Positions 33,041 through 41,004 of a stretch of 64,000 nucleotides of DNA are shown piece by piece. The DNA lies in the NCBI GenBank assembly GCA_002734065.2, contig NVXU02000030.1, forward strand, positions 1 through 64,000. The letters run 5' to 3'. Origin of the DNA: Fluviicola sp. (GTDB lineage Bacteria; Bacteroidota; Bacteroidia; Flavobacteriales_D; Crocinitomicaceae). Positions within the stretch are counted from its first letter, which is position 1, and every line of letters starts with the position of its first letter. A program made the translations under genes and the position numbers. Below the pieces are notes generated by a model that ran no database searches, was not told the DNA's origin, and saw only the letters and a list, made by a program, of their open reading frames with translations.

Positions 33041-34252
33041 ATGAGTTTTCTTAAACCAGATGTTTCTGATATTAAAGACTTTTATAAAAGAGGTCATTAT
33101 CTTCTTGCTTGGAGAATTTGTGTCGCTTTTACAATCATTTTCGTTTTTTTGGGTGTTTTATATGGAGTAGCCAATCCTATTGGACTTATTCCTGTTATTG
33201 CTGTTTTGTCTGTCGCTCTTTTTGGCTTCTATTACCTTAAGAAAACTAAAAAAGTTCGAGCTGTTTTTTGGATTTTTGCTATTGGTGGTTCAATCATATC
33301 CAATTTCGCGATGAACACGATGTATGACTATACTCATTATGTTGATTTTCTATGGTTAACGTGCTGTATTTTAGTTGCATTCATCGGTCTTGGAAAAAAA
33401 GAAGGAGTGCTTTTTATCGTGATTAACAGTATCGGGATAGGAATTTTCTTTTTTGTATCTTTAAATAAGCACATTGAACTTCTACCACAACGTACTTTAA
33501 TAGAATTGATTGGAGATTTCATTGAAGTCCTTTTCGCCTTTTCTGTTATTGCTTATCTTTTAAAACAGTTTATTTCTATGCAAAAACACGCCGAAAAAAA
33601 ACTATTAGAAGTTAATGAAGATCTTGAAATTCAAAATAGCTTATTTCAAGCGAAAAGTAATGAAAATGAAATACTAATTAAAGAAATTCATCATCGCGTA
33701 AAAAATAATCTTCAAATAATTGTTTCATTGCTTAGGATGCAAAGCCAAGAAATGAAGACAGAAGAAGGTCGTGAACATTTTAAAGAGGCCATCAATAGAA
33801 TTATGACCATGTCCTTAATTCATGAGAAACTATACGCCGAAAAAGAACTTTCTAACATAGATTTACAGTCCTATATTGAAGAATTAACGCAAGAAATAAT
33901 CAACGTTTATTCCATCAATGAAAATGTTAACTTGACCATTCTCACTGACATCGAGAAAATAAATATCAACACCATCGTTCCAATTGGCTTACTAATTAAC
34001 GAATTGGTCTCAAATTCTCTAAAACACGGCTTAAAAGATGTTGCCAATGGAGAAATCAGTATTAATATTTCCAAAATAGCAAATCAGTATCAATTCTCCT
34101 ACTGCGACAATGGAACTTGGAAGGAAAGTCCTGAAGGAAGATTCAGTTTTGGGGTAGAATTAATTGACATTCTCACGGAACAAATGAATGGTGAAAAATC
34201 ATTGAACACCGATAACGGAACATGTTATTTGTTCATCTTGAATGATGTTTAA
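33041..34252 (+). CDS. membrane sensor histidine kinase (HisKA_2 type)
   Basis: A 403-residue kinase. About six hydrophobic segments occupy residues 20-175 with no large periplasmic domain, so sensing is probably within the membrane. A short coiled coil (about 180-210) leads to the dimerisation helix IKEIHHRVKNNLQIIVSLL; the phosphorylated His is 217 or 218, and HHRVKNN marks the HisKA_2 class. The ATP-binding domain follows (N box NELVSNSLKHGL; G boxes GTWKESPEGRFSFGVELI). No response regulator is adjacent, so it is an orphan kinase. Its stop overlaps that of the convergent pseudouridine synthase gene by 4 bp. Confidence 0.92.
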   Translation: MSFLKPDVSDIKDFYKRGHYLLAWRICVAFTIIFVFLGVLYGVANPIGLIPVIAVLSVALFGFYYLKKTKKVRAVFWIFAIGGSIISNFAMNTMYDYTHYVDFLWLTCCILVAFIGLGKKEGVLFIVINSIGIGIFFFVSLNKHIELLPQRTLIELIGDFIEVLFAFSVIAYLLKQFISMQKHAEKKLLEVNEDLEIQNSLFQAKSNENEILIKEIHHRVKNNLQIIVSLLRMQSQEMKTEEGREHFKEAINRIMTMSLIHEKLYAEKELSNIDLQSYIEELTQEIINVYSINENVNLTILTDIEKININTIVPIGLLINELVSNSLKHGLKDVANGEISINISKIANQYQFSYCDNGTWKESPEGRFSFGVELIDILTEQMNGEKSLNTDNGTCYLFILNDV

Positions 34253-35151
34253 TTCGTTCCAGAATTAAACATCCTCCATCTTCTCTCCTCTCTTTCTAAC
34301 AATGACGTGAATTTATACGGTAATTCAATCTTGACTTCTACATCTTCCCCCGCTATCGGATGCGGAAATTTCAATTGAGTCGCGGCAAGAAATAAACCCT
34401 TGTGCAACAATGTATTTCCTATTTCTCCATAGAGCGTATCACCAACAATTGGCGTTGAATTATTTGCACAGTGAATTCTCAACTGATGTGTTCTTCCTGT
34501 TTCTGGAGAAAGTTGAAGTAAGGTCAAAAACTGACTTCTCAAAGAAGGGATTTCTTGTAAAACTTCAACGGTTGTCTCTGCAAGCTGTTTATTTATTGGA
34601 GAATTAAAAACAGTCGAGTGTCTATCCATCTTTCCAGTAATTATTGCATGGTAGGTCTTAATTACTTCTCTATTCTCGAATGATTTCGCCAGAATTCGAT
34701 GGGCAGTTGCCGTCTTTGAAAGAATCACTAAACCACTCGTTGCTGCATCTAAACGGTGAACGGGTTTTACCCATTTTAACGCATCTTTCTGACTAGAAAC
34801 TTGAATTTTTCCAACCAATGCGTTCTCTAAAGTTTTATACAAATTCCCACTCGTTGAGATGCCCGAAGGTTTATTGACCACAACGAGGTAATCGTCCTCA
34901 AAAACAACTTCAATATCCAACGGAAAAGCCTTAGGAACTCTATTCTCTTGATCTACAAGACGAATTTCATCTCCTTTTTTCATCCATTGAGCAGAATCGG
35001 CAACATTTCCATTCAGCAACAGCTCATTTCGCTTTAATGCTTTTTTAACAGAATTTTTAGTCATCAATTGTGGGAAAATAGCAATAGCGTAATCTACAAA
35101 ACGAATTTCGTCTGTAACTTCTGCAACAATATGCTTATCAATTTCTATCAC
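34249..35151 (-). CDS. RluA-family pseudouridine synthase
   Basis: A 300-residue RNA pseudouridine synthase. Residues about 15-70 look like a degenerate S4 RNA-binding domain (MTKNSVKKALKRNELLLNG). The catalytic domain contains VNKPSGISTSG and the RluA motif HRLDAATSGLVILSKTA, whose Asp is the catalytic residue; RTHQLRIHCANNSTPIVGD near the C-terminus is also diagnostic. Targets in the family are 23S rRNA and tRNA uridines; the specific site is not known. Translation appears to begin at a GTG (35151), as no ATG lies ahead of the conserved region. It is convergent with the histidine kinase and divergent from the T9SS protein. Confidence 0.93.
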   Translation of the reverse strand: MIEIDKHIVAEVTDEIRFVDYAIAIFPQLMTKNSVKKALKRNELLLNGNVADSAQWMKKGDEIRLVDQENRVPKAFPLDIEVVFEDDYLVVVNKPSGISTSGNLYKTLENALVGKIQVSSQKDALKWVKPVHRLDAATSGLVILSKTATAHRILAKSFENREVIKTYHAIITGKMDRHSTVFNSPINKQLAETTVEVLQEIPSLRSQFLTLLQLSPETGRTHQLRIHCANNSTPIVGDTLYGEIGNTLLHKGLFLAATQLKFPHPIAGEDVEVKIELPYKFTSLLEREERRWRMFNSGTN

Positions 35152-35223
35152 TTCCCTAAAATTAACTCTAATTTTTTTCTTGACTCAAAATTTTGTACTT
35201 TTAGTTCCTAAAACTATTACTAC

Positions 35224-35682
35224 ATGAAAAAACTGGTTACAACAGGAGTATTCTCTTTGCTAACAATCCTTCTGTTTTCACAAAGCAATACCGTTGCCTC
35301 TGGTGGCGATGCAACAGGAACAGGGGGTTCTGTGAGTTATACAATTGGGCAAATTGACTATCAAACGAGCTCTAATGCAAACGGCACTGTTTCTCAAGGA
35401 GTGCAGCAACCTTATGAAATATATCCTCTTGGCATTAAAGAGAATGCTATTTTGATGTCCATTTATCCAAATCCAACGACAGACATTTTGAAGCTAGAAC
35501 TTTCTTCCATTGATCAAATATCCTATCAATTGGTGGATGCAAAGGGCAAAATTCTCATCAATAAAGCTGTTACAGAACTAAAAACAGACATTGAAATGAA
35601 AATTTATGCTTCTGGAACTTACTTTCTTACCTTATTAAAGAGCAACACAAAAATAGAATCAACAAAAATTATTAAACATTAG
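35224..35682 (+). CDS. small secreted protein with T9SS type A sorting domain
   Basis: A 152-residue protein: signal peptide (about 1-20, MKKLVTTGVFSLLTILLFS), a short glycine-rich stretch (SGGDATGTGGSVSYTIGQI) and a type A T9SS C-terminal domain (SIYPNPTTDILKLEL, QLVDAKGKILINK, SGTYFLTLL, STKIIKH). With only about 50 residues between signal and tag, it is close to a bare carrier. The motif SYTIGQIDYQTSSNANGT recurs in many Bacteroidota surface proteins. It is 4 bp upstream of the larger secreted protein and probably forms an operon with it, perhaps as a surface pair. Confidence 0.9.
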   Translation: MKKLVTTGVFSLLTILLFSQSNTVASGGDATGTGGSVSYTIGQIDYQTSSNANGTVSQGVQQPYEIYPLGIKENAILMSIYPNPTTDILKLELSSIDQISYQLVDAKGKILINKAVTELKTDIEMKIYASGTYFLTLLKSNTKIESTKIIKH

Positions 35683-35686
35683 AATT

Positions 35687-37309
35687 ATGAAAAATACTGG
35701 ACTTACACTTCTTTTTATCTTGAGCATCTTTTTTGTTTTTGCACAAGCACCACAGAAAATGACCTATCAAGCAGTCGTTCGAAATGCAACCGACGCTTTG
35801 GTTTCAAACACGACTGTTGGCATGCAGATTAGCATTCTGCAAACGACCTCAACAGGAACCGCTGTGTTCGTAGAGACTTTTACTCCTCTCACAAACACAA
35901 ATGGCTTGGTTAGCATTGAAATTGGAACAGGAGTTCCCGTTTCTGGAACTTTTAGTACCATTGACTGGTCCGCCGGTCCGTATTTTGTGAAATCAGAAAC
36001 CGATTTAAACGGTGGAACAACTTACACCATTTCTGGTACATCTGAGTTACTGAGTGTTCCTTATGCGTTGTATGCAGAGAATGCATTTAGTGGAGATTAC
36101 AATGATTTAATCAACGCACCTACAAATGTAAGCACGTTTACGAACGATGCGGGATACATTACAAGTCCTAATGATGCAGATTTTGATCCTCTAAATGAAA
36201 TTCAATCATTGCAATTAGTTGGACAATCATTAACAATCAGTGGTGGCAATACAGTAACTCTTCCATCGAGTGCAAATACCTTAGACCAAGCTTATGATCA
36301 AGGGGGCGCAGGCGCAGGGCGAACAATTACGGTCGATGCTGGGGAAGTTTCTATCACAACAGCAACTCCGAGTGGTATCGCTTTAAGAACAACAAACACA
36401 AACACAGGTGTTGCGATAATTGCTGACAATACCAGTTCGTTGAATACATTTTCGACCATTCAAGGTTCAACAAACTCAAATTCTATCAATGCTTCGGCAG
36501 TAATTGGAAATTCTAGTGGAGCAGCCTGGGGAGTATCAGGTCAAGTTCAAGCAGTTGGAACTGCAACCGCAGCGGTGTATGGTTCTAACCTCAGAACAAC
36601 TGGAGGTCACGGTGTTTATGGAATCGGAGTAAATGGAGTTGTCGGAGAAACAAATTACAGTCAAGGAAATGCAGTATGGGGAGAGAATTTTGATGCTGTT
36701 GCTCCTTTAGGGAATGGTGTTGGTGTTGCTGGTATTGGATACTATGGTGTTGTCGGACAAGACAGATACAATGGAACAGCAGCAGGTGCTTATGGTGTTC
36801 TTTCAAACGGAGATTTTGGTGCGACTGGAGTGAAAACCTTCTTAATTGACCACCCTGAAGATCCAGAAAATAAAATTTTGAGACATTTCTCTACAGAATC
36901 CAATGAAGTTCTGAATATTTACAGAGGTAATGCTGTTTTTGATGCCAATGGAGAGGCAATCGTTCAACTTCCAAACTATTATGATGCTATTAACAAGAAT
37001 CCAAGTTATAACTTAACGCCGGTTGGAGCATTTGCACAGCTGTATGTTAAAAAGGAAATTGCTGACGGTTCTTTTATCATTGGAGGCGGCCAAGCAGGAT
37101 TAAAAGTATCTTGGACGATCTATGCAGAAAGAAACGATGCTTATTTGCAACAGCATCCAGAAAAAAGAGATGTCGTTATTGAGAAAAGAGAAGGTCAGAA
37201 AGGCAAGTATTTCATGCCTCAGCTATATAATCAGCCAGTAGAGAAATCAATAATCAATTCTGGAGGAAAAGAGCAGATTGTTCAGCCGGTGATTGAGATT
37301 AAGAAGTAG
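35687..37309 (+). CDS. large secreted adhesin-like protein
   Basis: A 540-residue exported protein (signal peptide through about residue 19, ending VFAQ). Residues 20-130 form a beta-rich head of a kind frequent in Bacteroidota surface proteins (MTYQAVVRNATDALVSN, LLSVPYALYAENAF). A NDAGYITSPNDADF segment resembles phage-tail-fibre linkers. Residues about 280-400 hold glycine-rich pseudo-repeats built on GVYGIGVNGVVGE / GVAGIGYYGVVGQ / GAYGVLSNGDFG, likely a beta-helix. The C-terminal region is folded but has no T9SS tag. It follows the T9SS-tagged 152-residue protein by 4 bp, so co-expression and partnership are plausible. Confidence 0.8.
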   Translation: MKNTGLTLLFILSIFFVFAQAPQKMTYQAVVRNATDALVSNTTVGMQISILQTTSTGTAVFVETFTPLTNTNGLVSIEIGTGVPVSGTFSTIDWSAGPYFVKSETDLNGGTTYTISGTSELLSVPYALYAENAFSGDYNDLINAPTNVSTFTNDAGYITSPNDADFDPLNEIQSLQLVGQSLTISGGNTVTLPSSANTLDQAYDQGGAGAGRTITVDAGEVSITTATPSGIALRTTNTNTGVAIIADNTSSLNTFSTIQGSTNSNSINASAVIGNSSGAAWGVSGQVQAVGTATAAVYGSNLRTTGGHGVYGIGVNGVVGETNYSQGNAVWGENFDAVAPLGNGVGVAGIGYYGVVGQDRYNGTAAGAYGVLSNGDFGATGVKTFLIDHPEDPENKILRHFSTESNEVLNIYRGNAVFDANGEAIVQLPNYYDAINKNPSYNLTPVGAFAQLYVKKEIADGSFIIGGGQAGLKVSWTIYAERNDAYLQQHPEKRDVVIEKREGQKGKYFMPQLYNQPVEKSIINSGGKEQIVQPVIEIKK

Positions 37310-37318
37310 GGGTTGGAG

Positions 37319-37360
37319 AGCCAAGACCACACGAAAGGGTTCGTGCGGTAGCTTGGGGCT
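37319..37360 (+). terminator. large imperfect hairpin after the adhesin-like gene
   Basis: An outer stem AGCCAAG / CTTGGGGCT and an inner stem CCACACGAA / TTCGTGCGG enclose a short loop (AGGG). It is 9 bp after the stop codon. It lacks a clean T-tract, so it could be a terminator variant or a 3'-end stabilising structure. Confidence 0.5.
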
Positions 37361-37364
37361 ATAT

Positions 37365-37763
37365 TTACCCTGGTTTAGAAAAAAAAACTGCACTTACCCA
37401 AAGGACAAAGTAACCAAGCCAATAAATTAATTCATATTTAAAAAATAGAATCGTTCTAGACTGTCCATTAAAAATAGAATTATATAGTTTCATTTTTGAA
37501 TAATAATGGTTTTTTTTTAAAAATAAGTGAACAATTAAACAAACTACTGCATAATAAAAAAAAGCTGTTAGAATTGAAATAAAAGTATAATTCTTAATAA
37601 GAAAACTTAGTTTCATTGGTGATATTAAAGAAATTAGAATTAAATTCACAATACCTAAACTATAAGTAAATATTGACATTGAGATGAAATTTATGACATC
37701 CATTTTTCCAAATACAAAACCATTACGTCCCATACGCCAACATGCATATTCTATAATTCTCAT
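37365..37763 (-). CDS. small multi-pass membrane protein of unknown function
   Basis: A 132-residue hydrophobic protein counted from the ATG at 37763 (a longer frame reaches 37868, but its extra residues look unstructured). Four hydrophobic segments lie near residues 20-45, 50-75, 105-120 and the C-terminus, with a basic KKNHYYSKMKLYN loop. I do not recognise the family. Its ATG overlaps the TGA of a short upstream frame (ATGA), suggesting translational coupling. It is AT-rich compared with its neighbours and sits between two envelope genes, as horizontally acquired small membrane or immunity-type proteins often do (inference). Confidence 0.5.
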   Translation of the reverse strand: MRIIEYACWRMGRNGFVFGKMDVINFISMSIFTYSLGIVNLILISLISPMKLSFLIKNYTFISILTAFFYYAVVCLIVHLFLKKNHYYSKMKLYNSIFNGQSRTILFFKYELIYWLGYFVLWVSAVFFSKPG

Positions 37764-37846
37764 TCCCAAAATATTCTTGCAATAAAATAAATAGTTGAGA
37801 TTGCTGTACCAGTACCTGGTAGACCAACTGCTAACCCTGTCATCAT
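37760..37846 (-). CDS. 28-residue hydrophobic ORF, possible truncated C-terminus
   Basis: The frame from ATG 37846 to TGA 37760 encodes a Gly-rich hydrophobic peptide (MTGLAVGLPGTGTAISTIY then FIARIFWE). Its stop overlaps the start of the membrane protein downstream. The frame stays open a little upstream before a TAA, so it may be the tail of a lost gene such as a polymorphic-toxin C-terminus; that idea rests only on its position. Confidence 0.3.
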   Translation of the reverse strand: MMTGLAVGLPGTGTAISTIYFIARIFWE

Positions 37847-37907
37847 AAGATGCCATACTAGTGCACAATTACCTTAGGTGCTACTTCGTGGTGCATCCCA
37901 TGTAGTG

Positions 37908-37924
37908 CGCGATATTTTATCGCG
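37908..37924 (-). terminator. hairpin downstream of the OmpA-family gene
   Basis: CGCGATA / TATCGCG with a three-base TTT loop lies 8 bp past the stop of the gene at 37933. There is no T-tract, so termination is only probable. Confidence 0.45.
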
Positions 37925-37932
37925 TTCATTAC

Positions 37933-39105
37933 CTACCGAATCTTAAACGTCACCCTTCTATTCTTCGCCATCACCAATTCAGCGTCATCTTCTGCATCAG
38001 TTTCTTCGTTCTTCATTTCAGAACCTTTGGTAGAAGGAATCATTCGAGACTCAGGAATACCTTTTGCCATCAAATACTTCATCACAGCGCCAACTCTCTT
38101 ATTATCCATGTCTGCATAATAATCGTTGTCAACACCAACAGAATCTTCCATGCTATTGTTGTGACCTTGAATCTGCAATTTTGCTTCTGGATTTGCTTCT
38201 AATTCTTTCGCTATAAAATCCAATGATGTTTTTCCTTCAGAAGTTAATTTTGTCTTTCCAAAAGCAAAAAATACTTGTTGTATTTCGATTTTCTCTTTTG
38301 ATGTCATGTCTTCATTTGTCGTCACCACTTTTTGATAAATCAAGGTAGAATAAGAGTCATTTCCTTCATCAGCCAAGCAATCACACATGTCTCCTTCGTT
38401 CAATAACTTCACTTGTATGTCGTCCAAATAATAATACGCCGCAATGATTTGTTTTGTCTTTACGCGAGGATCTTTTTTCATTCTTGTTGACTTTGTATCA
38501 TCGTTTGATTCAAAATTTCCAATTGTGATAAACTTTTCACCACCTTTAGCTTCAAATTGACCGCAAACTTCTGTCCAATTGTATCTTCCAGTGAAAATCT
38601 TTTGATCATTATTGAAGTGCAATACGCTCGCATCTTCAATAATAGAAACTTTACCGTCTGTTCCGAAAGGTTTTTTGCTCAATTTTGCCCCAATATTATT
38701 CGATGCATATTTTGAAGCTTCTGCAAGAGAAACATAAAATTTAACACAATAACGCATCCCTTTTTTTAGTGGAGCATCTAATTTTGTCATCACGTAAGAA
38801 CGAGGGAGCTTGTTTCCGTAAGAAAAACCGACAAAACCAGCGTAATTGCCTCCATCTTTACCAACTTCTTTCCCGTAAATATTCATTGGAACATCAATAT
38901 CGGGCATTTTTGAAGATGTAAATAAGTCCGCACGAACGCCTGTTGGAGAAACCCAACCCGTTGCACTTTCTATCGAACCTAATCTTTTAGGCTTCTTTCC
39001 AACCGCTTCAAAGCTCCCGTTAGACACTAAATTCTGTGCTTCATCTTGCCCAAAAGAAATAACTGATAGCATTCCAAAAGCAACCGTTGCCAATAAAGTT
39101 CTCAT
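37933..39105 (-). CDS. OmpA-family protein with N-terminal carbohydrate-binding-like module
   Basis: A 390-residue exported protein counted from the ATG at 39105 (MRTLLATVAFGMLSVISFGQ is a clean signal peptide; longer starts would overlap hemE). Residues about 25-235 form a jelly-roll-like module (NLVSNGSFEAVGKKP, YYLDDIQVKL) as in carbohydrate-binding domains. Residues about 280-390 are an OmpA domain that would bind peptidoglycan (VFFAFGKTKLTSEGKTSLDFIA, LQIQGHNNS, NKRVGAVMKYLMAKGI, AKNRRVTFKIR). In the usual GHTD motif the Thr/Asp are replaced (GHNNS), as in some family members. It starts 4 bp after the hemE stop, so the two are likely cotranscribed. Confidence 0.88.
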   Translation of the reverse strand: MRTLLATVAFGMLSVISFGQDEAQNLVSNGSFEAVGKKPKRLGSIESATGWVSPTGVRADLFTSSKMPDIDVPMNIYGKEVGKDGGNYAGFVGFSYGNKLPRSYVMTKLDAPLKKGMRYCVKFYVSLAEASKYASNNIGAKLSKKPFGTDGKVSIIEDASVLHFNNDQKIFTGRYNWTEVCGQFEAKGGEKFITIGNFESNDDTKSTRMKKDPRVKTKQIIAAYYYLDDIQVKLLNEGDMCDCLADEGNDSYSTLIYQKVVTTNEDMTSKEKIEIQQVFFAFGKTKLTSEGKTSLDFIAKELEANPEAKLQIQGHNNSMEDSVGVDNDYYADMDNKRVGAVMKYLMAKGIPESRMIPSTKGSEMKNEETDAEDDAELVMAKNRRVTFKIR

Positions 39106-39109
39106 TTTT

Positions 39110-40147
39110 TTAGTACTTAATTTCATAATTCTTAACTGTTTTAATAAATGTTTTAACCTTCTCTGGATCAACATCAGGATAAACTCCGTGTCCTAAATTA
39201 ACAATATGTCGCTTACTTTCGAAAGAATTTAGCATATTATTTGTCAATCGTTCTATTTCTGCATGTGTTGAGTACAATGCACACGGGTCTAAATTGCCCT
39301 GTAATGTCTTGTTCTCACCAACCAAACTTCTTGTCTTAACTATATCTGTATTCCAGTCTAAACCGACCGCATTACAATCCATTTTCACAATTTTTGAAAG
39401 CGAATTATGCGCTCCTTTAGCAAATAAAGTCAATGGAACTTCAGTGATTGCTTGTGCAATTTTGTCCATGTACTTCAATCCAAATTCTGCATATTGTTCT
39501 TCTCCTAAAATACCTGCCCACGAATCAAAAACTTGAATCATGTGTGCACCGGCATTTATTTGAGCTTTCAAATATTTGATTGTTACATCTGTTATACGAT
39601 TAAGCAACTCGTGTGCCAAAGATGGATTTGTGTATAATATTTTACGTGATTCTGAAAATGTTTTGGACCCTTGACCCTCCGTCATATAACAGAAAATCGT
39701 CCATGGAGCACCTGCAAAACCAATCAATGGAACACGTCCGTTAATTTCTTTGTTAGCAATTTTTATTGCCTCCAAAACATAACTTAGTCTGTCTTCAATA
39801 TCAAAATCAGTGTTGGCATATTTCAATGCTTCTTCTGTGCGAATTGTTTTTTCAAACCAAGGTCCTTTTTTTTCGATCAATTGATATTCCAATCCCATTG
39901 CTTCAGGAACAACTAGGATGTCAGAAAAAATAATCGCAGCATCCACGCCGAGCAAATCGACAGGTTGAACCGTTACTTCGGCTGCTCTTTCAGGAGTTTC
40001 AACGAGTTCTTTAAATCCAGACAAAGAAGCTCTCACTTTTCTGTATTCTGGAAGAATACGACCCGCTTGTCTCATCAACCAAACAGGGTATCTTTCGATG
40101 TCCTCTCCCCTCGCAGCTCGTAAAATTAAATCATTCTGAAAAATCAT
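39110..40147 (-). CDS. hemE: uroporphyrinogen decarboxylase
   Basis: A 345-residue cytoplasmic enzyme that decarboxylates the four acetate side chains of uroporphyrinogen III to coproporphyrinogen III in haem synthesis. Hallmarks are present: [21 protein letters not shown] (substrate-binding Arg residues), the catalytic Asp in [16 protein letters not shown], and [16 protein letters not shown]. The length is typical. No other haem gene is in the window. The ATG at 40147 is only 5 bp after a TATCTTTG box. The OmpA-family gene follows almost without a gap. Confidence 0.97.
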   Translation of the reverse strand: MIFQNDLILRAARGEDIERYPVWLMRQAGRILPEYRKVRASLSGFKELVETPERAAEVTVQPVDLLGVDAAIIFSDILVVPEAMGLEYQLIEKKGPWFEKTIRTEEALKYANTDFDIEDRLSYVLEAIKIANKEINGRVPLIGFAGAPWTIFCYMTEGQGSKTFSESRKILYTNPSLAHELLNRITDVTIKYLKAQINAGAHMIQVFDSWAGILGEEQYAEFGLKYMDKIAQAITEVPLTLFAKGAHNSLSKIVKMDCNAVGLDWNTDIVKTRSLVGENKTLQGNLDPCALYSTHAEIERLTNNMLNSFESKRHIVNLGHGVYPDVDPEKVKTFIKTVKNYEIKY

Positions 40148-40152
40148 GATGC

Positions 40153-40160
40153 AAAGATAG
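40153..40160 (-). promoter_or_regulatory. -7 box 5 bp before hemE
   Basis: On the minus strand TATCTTTG matches TAnnTTTG and is followed by CATC and the ATG region. A transcript started here would be leaderless or nearly so. A clear -33 element is missing. Confidence 0.5.
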
Positions 40161-40161
40161 G

Positions 40162-40280
40162 AAGATTTTAGAAGATTTGGAGATTGACGTGGTTGTTTGT
40201 TCGGATTTGAAGATTAAAGAACACCTACAATGGGCATCAATCTTCAAATCTCCGAATTTCCAAATCTCCAAATCTCTACT
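40162..40280. repeat. inverted 8-bp phased repeat, locus C
   Basis: Between ung and hemE. On the right (40240-40279) minus-strand units read TTGGAGAT, TTGGAAAT, TCGGAGAT and TTGAAGAT, in phase. On the left (40170-40185) plus-strand units read TAGAAGAT and TTGGAGAT. The two arms can pair as a long imperfect hairpin. Confidence 0.7.
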
Positions 40281-40286
40281 TCTCCA

Positions 40287-40958
40287 CTACCAATTAATCT
40301 TCGCCTTCCCGTTTGCTACCAAATAATCATTCGTTTTAGAAAATGGTTTTGAGTCAAAGAATCCTCTGTAAGAAGATAAAGGAGAGGGATGCGGCGATTT
40401 TAAGACTAAATTCTTGCTTTCATCCACGAAACTTGCTTTTTTTTGTGCCTTTGCCCCCCAAAGAATGTAAACGATGCTTTCCGAGTGTGTATTTAAGGAC
40501 TGAATAATTGCATCTGTAAATTGTTCCCACCCTTTGCCAGAATGACTGTCTGCTTCTCCTTCTTTGACTGTCAAAACAGAATTCAGCAGCAATACACCTT
40601 GCTTTGCCCAATGACTTAAACTTCCATTTTTTGGCTGTTTTATATTCAAGTCTGATTGAAGCTCCTTGTAGATGTTTTGCAAACTCTTTGGCAAAGGTTT
40701 AACATCTTCTTCTACAGAGAAACACAAACCGTGAGCATGACCTCTTGTTGGATAGGGGTCTTGACCGAGAATAACAACTTTTACATCCTCAAAATCACAA
40801 CTATTAATGGCTCGGAAAATTTGTTCTTCCTTTGGAAAAATGGCGCCTGGATATTTATCATTCTCCGAATCTAAAAACTGCCCCAATGATTTAAAATATT
40901 CTTTTTCAAATTCATCGCCTATAAATTGCCTCCAAGAATCATTGATTCTGATTTCCAT
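40287..40958 (-). CDS. ung: uracil-DNA glycosylase
   Basis: A 223-residue family 1 UDG that removes uracil from DNA in base-excision repair. The water-activating motif is VVILGQDPY (Asp67), the uracil-specificity Asn is in LLLNSVLTV, and the DNA-intercalation loop is HPSPLSSYRGF. The motif reads GQDPYP rather than the usual GQDPYH, a mild variant followed by TRGHAHGLCFSV. Its length matches E. coli Ung. It lies upstream of hemE on the same strand across a repeat-rich 139-bp gap, and is divergent from the lipoprotein gene. Confidence 0.96.
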   Translation of the reverse strand: MEIRINDSWRQFIGDEFEKEYFKSLGQFLDSENDKYPGAIFPKEEQIFRAINSCDFEDVKVVILGQDPYPTRGHAHGLCFSVEEDVKPLPKSLQNIYKELQSDLNIKQPKNGSLSHWAKQGVLLLNSVLTVKEGEADSHSGKGWEQFTDAIIQSLNTHSESIVYILWGAKAQKKASFVDESKNLVLKSPHPSPLSSYRGFFDSKPFSKTNDYLVANGKAKINW

Positions 40959-40992
40959 AGTGTAAAAATAACTGTTTTTAGTTCAGAATCAT

Positions 40993-41000
40993 TAATTTTG
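40993..41000 (+). promoter_or_regulatory. -7 box 4 bp before the lipoprotein gene
   Basis: TAATTTTG matches TAnnTTTG; only AAAC separates it from the ATG at 41005, implying a leaderless transcript. Confidence 0.5.
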
Positions 41001-41004
41001 AAAC

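Noticed and set aside
33041-34252. Two-component system with a partner regulator nearby
   Set aside because: No receiver or DNA-binding response regulator lies within the window.
40287-40958. UDG with changed specificity because of GQDPYP
   Set aside because: All other family 1 motifs are intact and the position is known to vary; on its own it does not support a new activity.
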